Below the pieces are notes generated by a model. The model did no database searches. It saw only the letters and a list, made by a program, of their open reading frames with translations, and had not been told where the DNA came from. From positions 1 to 9,777 of the forward strand of contig JALRGJ010000035.1 in the NCBI GenBank assembly GCA_023253435.1: a stretch of 9,777 nucleotides of DNA, written 5' to 3'. The stretch's first letter is position 1. Each line of letters starts with the position of its first letter. The translations under genes and the position numbers were made by a program. Shown one piece after another: positions 6,760 through 9,777 of this stretch. Source of the stretch: Ilumatobacteraceae bacterium (GTDB lineage Bacteria; Actinomycetota; Acidimicrobiia; Acidimicrobiales; Ilumatobacteraceae).

Positions 6760-7683
6760 ATGCCCATGACCAAGGAGCCCCGAATAGCCATTGCCCCAGC
6801 AACTTCACCAGAGTGGGTAAATCAAGCAGTGATCGCAGGGGGCGGTGTGATTGTGGAGCCAGCGCACGCAACTGCTGCAGTGTGGACAGCAGCACGTGAT
6901 TCGCAGGGCTTGCAAAATTTTCTGACAGACAATCCACATCTTGAGTGGATGCAAGTTCCTTTTGCTGGGGTGGAGAATTTCATTCCCTTCATGGATGATT
7001 CACGCACGTGGACATGTGGCAAAGGTGTGTATGCAGAACCGGTAGCGGAAATGGCAGTGTCCCTAGCACTGGCAGGTATGCGCAATGTTGGAAATTATGC
7101 CCGTGCAACAGAGTGGACGCCACCAGCAGGACGCAATCTTCTTGATGCGAATGTCACCATAATTGGTGGGGGAGGTATTACCGAGTCCCTCATCAGAATT
7201 CTCGCTTCATTCAGATGCAAAGTGACTGTTGTAAGAAGAAATGTTGAACATATAGAAGGGGCCGACACTGTTGTTGGGCCAGAGAACCTGGTTGATGCTC
7301 TGGTGGGAGCTGATGCGGTTTTTCTCACCTTGGCGTTGACACCAGACACCATCGGCATCATCGGGCGACCTGAATTTGAAGTAATGGAGCCACATGCATG
7401 GATCATCAATGTGGCGAGGGGCGCTCATATTGTGACCGACGATCTTGTATGGGCTCTGCAAAATGGAGTCATCGGCGGGGCAGGGCTTGACGTGACGGAT
7501 CCAGAACCGTTACCCACAGGTCATCCGCTATGGACACTTCCAAATTGCATCATTTCGCCTCATGTGGGGAACACCCCAGAGATGGCCATTCCCTTGTTGT
7601 CTGCGCGTATTACGGAGAATGTTCGTCGTTACAGCGTTGGAGAAGAACTCATTGGTCTTGTCGATATCCGCGCAGGCTACTGA
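6760..7683 (+). CDS. D-isomer-specific 2-hydroxyacid dehydrogenase
   Basis: A 307-residue cytosolic oxidoreductase that interconverts a 2-oxoacid and a D-2-hydroxyacid with NAD(P)H. The catalytic triad is in place: R220 in NVARGAH, E249 in DVTDPEPLP and H268 in SPHVG. The C-terminal TSPH-type block and length suit GhrA-like or phosphoglycerate-dehydrogenase-like proteins. The nucleotide-binding loop reads IIGGGGITES (134-143), so the last glycine of GxGxxG is T141. The second Rossmann strand ends in VTVVRRN, with R159-R160 where NAD enzymes carry an acidic residue, which hints at NADPH use (inference). The ATG follows the potC TAA directly (TAAATG), so it is the last gene of the transporter operon and probably translated by re-initiation; a second ATG two codons later is an alternative start. 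Substrate unknown; a 2-oxoacid from breakdown of the imported amine is one option. Confidence 0.92.
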   Translation: MPMTKEPRIAIAPATSPEWVNQAVIAGGGVIVEPAHATAAVWTAARDSQGLQNFLTDNPHLEWMQVPFAGVENFIPFMDDSRTWTCGKGVYAEPVAEMAVSLALAGMRNVGNYARATEWTPPAGRNLLDANVTIIGGGGITESLIRILASFRCKVTVVRRNVEHIEGADTVVGPENLVDALVGADAVFLTLALTPDTIGIIGRPEFEVMEPHAWIINVARGAHIVTDDLVWALQNGVIGGAGLDVTDPEPLPTGHPLWTLPNCIISPHVGNTPEMAIPLLSARITENVRRYSVGEELIGLVDIRAGY

Positions 7684-7728
7684 ACCAATATCCATGGTGT
7701 GGTATCTCTCGGTAGTCTGACCCTTACC
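7684..7728 (+). promoter_or_regulatory. Gap before tRNA, with weak promoter candidate
   Basis: This 45-base gap has no T-rich terminator hairpin after the dehydrogenase. TAGTCT (7713-7718) fits a TANNNT -10 box and would start transcription a few bases before the tRNA, but no -35 sequence is recognisable. The tRNA could instead be cut out of read-through transcript from the operon. Confidence 0.25.
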
Positions 7729-7802
7729 GGGCGCATAGCTCAGCTGGTTAGAGCACTACGTTCACATCGTAGGGGTCGGGGGTTCGAGTCCCTCTGCGCC
7801 CA
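7729..7802 (+). tRNA. tRNA-Val (anticodon CAC)
   Basis: A full 74-nt cloverleaf folds by eye. The acceptor stem is GGGCGCA with TGCGCCC, the D arm is GCTC-loop-GAGC, and the anticodon stem is CTACG/CGTAG around loop TTCACAT, giving anticodon CAC at 7763-7765 (reads the valine codon GUG). A 5-nt variable loop GGGTC follows, then the T arm GGGGG/CCCTC with loop TTCGAGT and one G-T pair. The discriminator is A7802. The following bases are CCC, so the 3' CCA is not encoded and must be added by tRNA nucleotidyltransferase, as is common in Actinobacteria. Confidence 0.97.
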
Positions 7803-7862
7803 CCCATCATCGATTTCTCAAGATGTATCCAAGAGCGAATCAGGGAAGTAGCGTCTGACTGT

Positions 7863-8411
7863 ATGCGACGACTTTGTGAACGACCCGGGTGCGGCGCACC
7901 TGCACAAGTGTCGTACGGAATGGACAAAGTCAATCTTGTTGTTTGGATAGACAATGCTGCGATTCCAGAACGTGAGCATGCTGGGCGTTTGTGTCGAAGG
8001 CATGCCGATGCGTTAGTAGTGCCTCGAGATTGGTCTATTGATGATCGCCGCCAAGAAAAGCCACTCCTGTTTCGTCAACTACCTGATGAAACCTCTGGCT
8101 CATCTCGGCCAAAGGTGAAGCGCTCCTCTCCAAAGGTGCGTGAAAATACGGGAAGTATGTTGCGTCCATCTCTCTTTGAAGAGATAGAAGCGCAAGTCGA
8201 TCAGGCATTATCTGGAGCCACTCGAATCAGTTCTCCAGAAGAAAAAATTGATGTCGTTGAAGATGAGAGTTCAATTGATCCAGATGAGACCAAGGCGATT
8301 CCTTGGTCGCCGCGATTAGGGGCCAACGCTGTGCCAGATGATGAACCATCACCAACATTTGGACGACTATTGGGCAGAGCGTTTGGGCAAAAAAAGTCAG
8401 AGAACGAATAG
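7863..8411 (+). CDS. DUF3499-like small protein with Cys/His cluster and acidic tail
   Basis: A 182-residue protein of unknown function. The N-terminal 60 residues resemble DUF3499, a family I know from Actinobacteria: CERPGC (C5, C10), a strand-rich middle, then LCRRHAD (C44, H47) and a VPRDWSI block (53-59). C5, C10, C44 and H47 could together hold one zinc ion (inference). Residues 60-182 look mostly disordered and charged. They include a possible short helix LFEEIEAQVDQAL (104-116), an acidic stretch (126-142) and an ending SPTFGRLLGRAFG (163-175) that could form an amphipathic helix. There is no signal peptide or membrane helix. The ATG has no near Shine-Dalgarno; TAGCGT (7849-7854) 8 nt before it could be a -10 box of a nearly leaderless transcript. 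It overlaps the next gene by 1 nt, so the two are probably co-translated. Confidence 0.85.
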   Translation: MRRLCERPGCGAPAQVSYGMDKVNLVVWIDNAAIPEREHAGRLCRRHADALVVPRDWSIDDRRQEKPLLFRQLPDETSGSSRPKVKRSSPKVRENTGSMLRPSLFEEIEAQVDQALSGATRISSPEEKIDVVEDESSIDPDETKAIPWSPRLGANAVPDDEPSPTFGRLLGRAFGQKKSENE

Positions 8412-8836
8412 TGAAGTATTCGTCTTCTGTTGATATTCAGAGCCCTAAAGAATCAGTGAGGCCATTTGTATCATCACTTTCTCAGTATCCGTTGTGGATG
8501 CCGCTTGTGCATACAGTGCAAGAAATTGATAGTGAGACGTGGTGGGTGGAATTACGGGCAAAAGTAGGCCCGCTTGCTCGATCAAAGCGCTTACGCATGC
8601 GACGAACGATAAATAGCTCTGATCACATCAGATTTGAACGCCAAGAAGACGACGGCAAGAAGCACTCGCCGTGGCAACTAGACGCAAAGATTTTTGATCA
8701 TCCGCTAGGTGTCACCGTGGTGATGGAAATGCAATATGGCGGCTCTTTATGGACCGGTGGAATACTCGACAAAGTGCTGGCTACGCAAGCTGATGCGGGT
8801 AAGAAACGACTGGCAGAACTAGTTCAACGTTCCTAG
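8411..8836 (+). CDS. SRPBCC / polyketide cyclase-like protein
   Basis: A 141-residue cytosolic protein with the pattern of the SRPBCC (START/Bet v1-like) fold, a helix-grip barrel that binds hydrophobic ligands. The N-terminal strand MKYSSSVDIQSP is followed by a helix and the block FVSSLSQYPLWMPLV (19-33), then alternating strands and a long C-terminal helix (about 117-141, GILDKVLATQADAGKKRLAELV). This matches the order and length of polyketide cyclase/dehydrase-type members, which often serve as lipid or quinone binding proteins; the ligand cannot be told here. The start is GTG at 8411, overlapping the upstream stop by one base (TAGTG), which implies coupling with the DUF3499-like gene. 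A role together with that protein is likely from layout but unknown. Confidence 0.8.
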   Translation: MKYSSSVDIQSPKESVRPFVSSLSQYPLWMPLVHTVQEIDSETWWVELRAKVGPLARSKRLRMRRTINSSDHIRFERQEDDGKKHSPWQLDAKIFDHPLGVTVVMEMQYGGSLWTGGILDKVLATQADAGKKRLAELVQRS

Positions 8837-8855
8837 ACAGTGAACCACAGTGTCT
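8835..8855 (+). other. Short imperfect hairpin after the SRPBCC gene
   Basis: AGACA-GTG-aac-CAC-ag-TGTCT can form an 8-bp stem with a 2-nt bulge directly after the SRPBCC stop codon, in the 38-base gap before the phosphotransferase. No T tract follows, so it is a poor intrinsic terminator. It may be chance or a weak mRNA stabiliser. Confidence 0.2.
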
Positions 8856-8874
8856 GGCGTGGCAGAGTGGAGCC

Positions 8875-9777
8875 ATGCCAGAAGAGACCACAGAACAACT
8901 TGCTGTGCGACTTGCCTCTGTGTTGGAGGTAGCCCAGGTAACAGGATTACGGCGTTTGTCTGGTGGGGCATCTCGTGAGACATGGATGTTCCAAGCAGAA
9001 AATAATGGCTATGTCTTGCAGAGATCACGTGCAGGAACGCCAGGTGGCTTAGCCGATGAACCTGCTGTATTAACGGCAGTTCATGCTGCTGGCGTGCCAG
9101 TGCCTGAACTTGTAGTGAACGGTACAAAAAGTGATGCGCTAGATCGCCCCTTCATGATTGTTCGAGCGGTAGAGGGTGAAACTATTGCGAGAAAAATTTT
9201 GAGAGATCCAGAGTTTGCACATGCAAGAACTTCACTTCCTTCAGACTTGGGGGTAGCTGCAGCAAAACTGCACAGCATTGATGCATCGCTAGTTCCCACT
9301 CTGGTGGCTGATGATCAGGTGGATAGATATCGGCTAGTGCTGGATCAACTTGGCGAGCCCCATCCGGTATTTGAAGCAGCGTTTCGGTGGTTAGAGATGA
9401 ATCGTCCAGCGAGTAAAAAGCAGTGCATTGTGCACGGCGATTTTCGACTGGGAAACGTGATGGTGGATAGAAATGGCCTCACCGCAGTTCTTGATTGGGA
9501 GTTGGCCCACATTGGAGACCCCATGGAAGATTTGGGTTGGCTCTGTGTTCGGGCATGGCGCTTTGGCGGTGATCATCCAGTTGCAGGTTTGGGTAAATAC
9601 GAAGAACTCTTTGACGCATATGAAACTGTCAGTGGCATTCGCCCTGATCTGGACGTGGTGAAGTGGTGGGAAACGCTTGGCACTCTTAAGTGGGGAATTA
9701 TGTGTATCACTCAAGCCAATGCACATCTTTCAGGTGTTGCGCGTAGTCATGAGCTTGCTGCCATCGGACGTCGAGTA
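8875..9777 (+). CDS. Phosphotransferase, APH / ACAD10-11-like (3' end cut by window edge)
   Basis: From the ATG at 8875 the frame is open for 301 codons to the right edge. It is a kinase-like protein of the aminoglycoside phosphotransferase superfamily (PF01636), closest in character to the ACAD10/11 N-terminal type that in actinobacteria often accompanies acyl-CoA dehydrogenases. The Gly-rich loop region is LSGGASRETW (28-37). YVLQRS (46-51) holds R50 where many kinases have lysine. The catalytic loop is HGDFRLGN (187-194) with base D189 and N194, and the metal-binding aspartate is D207 in LDWELAHIGDP. Such proteins are thought to phosphorylate hydroxy-acyl or alcohol groups rather than antibiotics, so it should not be called a resistance gene. 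Family members are usually 330-360 residues, so a few dozen are missing. Upstream GGAG lies only 2 nt before the ATG, so the ribosome site is weak; the start fits the family N-terminus. Confidence 0.92.
   Translation, partial: MPEETTEQLAVRLASVLEVAQVTGLRRLSGGASRETWMFQAENNGYVLQRSRAGTPGGLADEPAVLTAVHAAGVPVPELVVNGTKSDALDRPFMIVRAVEGETIARKILRDPEFAHARTSLPSDLGVAAAKLHSIDASLVPTLVADDQVDRYRLVLDQLGEPHPVFEAAFRWLEMNRPASKKQCIVHGDFRLGNVMVDRNGLTAVLDWELAHIGDPMEDLGWLCVRAWRFGGDHPVAGLGKYEELFDAYETVSGIRPDLDVVKWWETLGTLKWGIMCITQANAHLSGVARSHELAAIGRRV

Noticed and set aside
7729..7862. tRNA as an attachment site for an integrated element
   Set aside because: The bases after the tRNA lead straight into ordinary chromosomal genes. 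No integrase and no repeat of the tRNA 3' end was seen in the window.
7748..7954. Minus-strand ORF of 68 codons covering the tRNA, ending in GGRRGTRTPDPYDVNVVL
   Set aside because: The RRGTRTPDP stretch is the antisense translation of a tRNA, a well-known source of spurious proteins in databases. It also overlaps the DUF3499-like gene.
9391..9726. Minus-strand ORF of 111 codons
   Set aside because: The plus strand here encodes the HGDFRLGN and LDWELAHIGDP motifs of the phosphotransferase, so the reverse frame is a shadow.
8875..9777. Aminoglycoside resistance kinase
   Set aside because: The catalytic motifs are shared by the whole superfamily. HGDFRLGN with LDWELAHIGDP is typical of the ACAD10/11-like branch, not of known resistance enzymes.

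Overview
The window reads as a compact bacterial chromosome segment, most likely from an actinobacterium. The best taxonomic hints are a DUF3499-type protein (a family I know mainly from Actinobacteria), a Tat lipoprotein polyamine-binding protein, a soluble class I-type cytochrome P450 and an ACAD10/11-like phosphotransferase. Base composition looks roughly balanced rather than strongly GC-rich. With gaps of only tens of bases between genes, this would fit a streamlined aquatic lineage (for example Acidimicrobiia or similar), but that placement is inference. No stretch over 300 bases lacks a gene, and I see no insertion sequence, CRISPR array, prophage gene or long repeat.

Region 1 (1-2432, minus strand): a cytochrome P450 gene followed by an MFS_3-type exporter gene that runs off the left edge. 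The two are close and co-directional and probably co-transcribed. The P450 appears to start at GTG with only a -10-like box in front, as expected of a leaderless mRNA. No ferredoxin or ferredoxin reductase gene is in the window.

Region 2 (2499-7683, plus strand): a tightly packed operon that diverges from the P450 across a 66-bp gap. The order is ATPase (potA-like), Tat-lipoprotein binding protein (potD-like), two permeases (potB-like, potC-like), then a D-2-hydroxyacid dehydrogenase whose start codon abuts the potC stop. Together the first four make a complete polyamine-type ABC importer: the lipoprotein captures substrate outside the membrane, the two permeases form the channel and the ATPase dimer powers it. 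The dehydrogenase may act on the imported compound or a breakdown product; that link is inference from gene order. A perfect 6-bp inverted repeat lies just after potA.

Region 3 (7729-9777, plus strand): a tRNA-Val(CAC) gene, a DUF3499-like small protein with a Cys/His cluster and a long acidic tail, a 1-nt-overlapping SRPBCC-fold protein, and a phosphotransferase of the aminoglycoside-phosphotransferase/ACAD10-11 type that is cut by the right edge.

I did not find a clearly novel system. The points most worth checking are the extra N-terminal membrane helices of the PotB-like protein, the importer-dehydrogenase pairing with its unusual Rossmann signature, the putative leaderless P450 start, and the C-terminal tail of the DUF3499-like protein.
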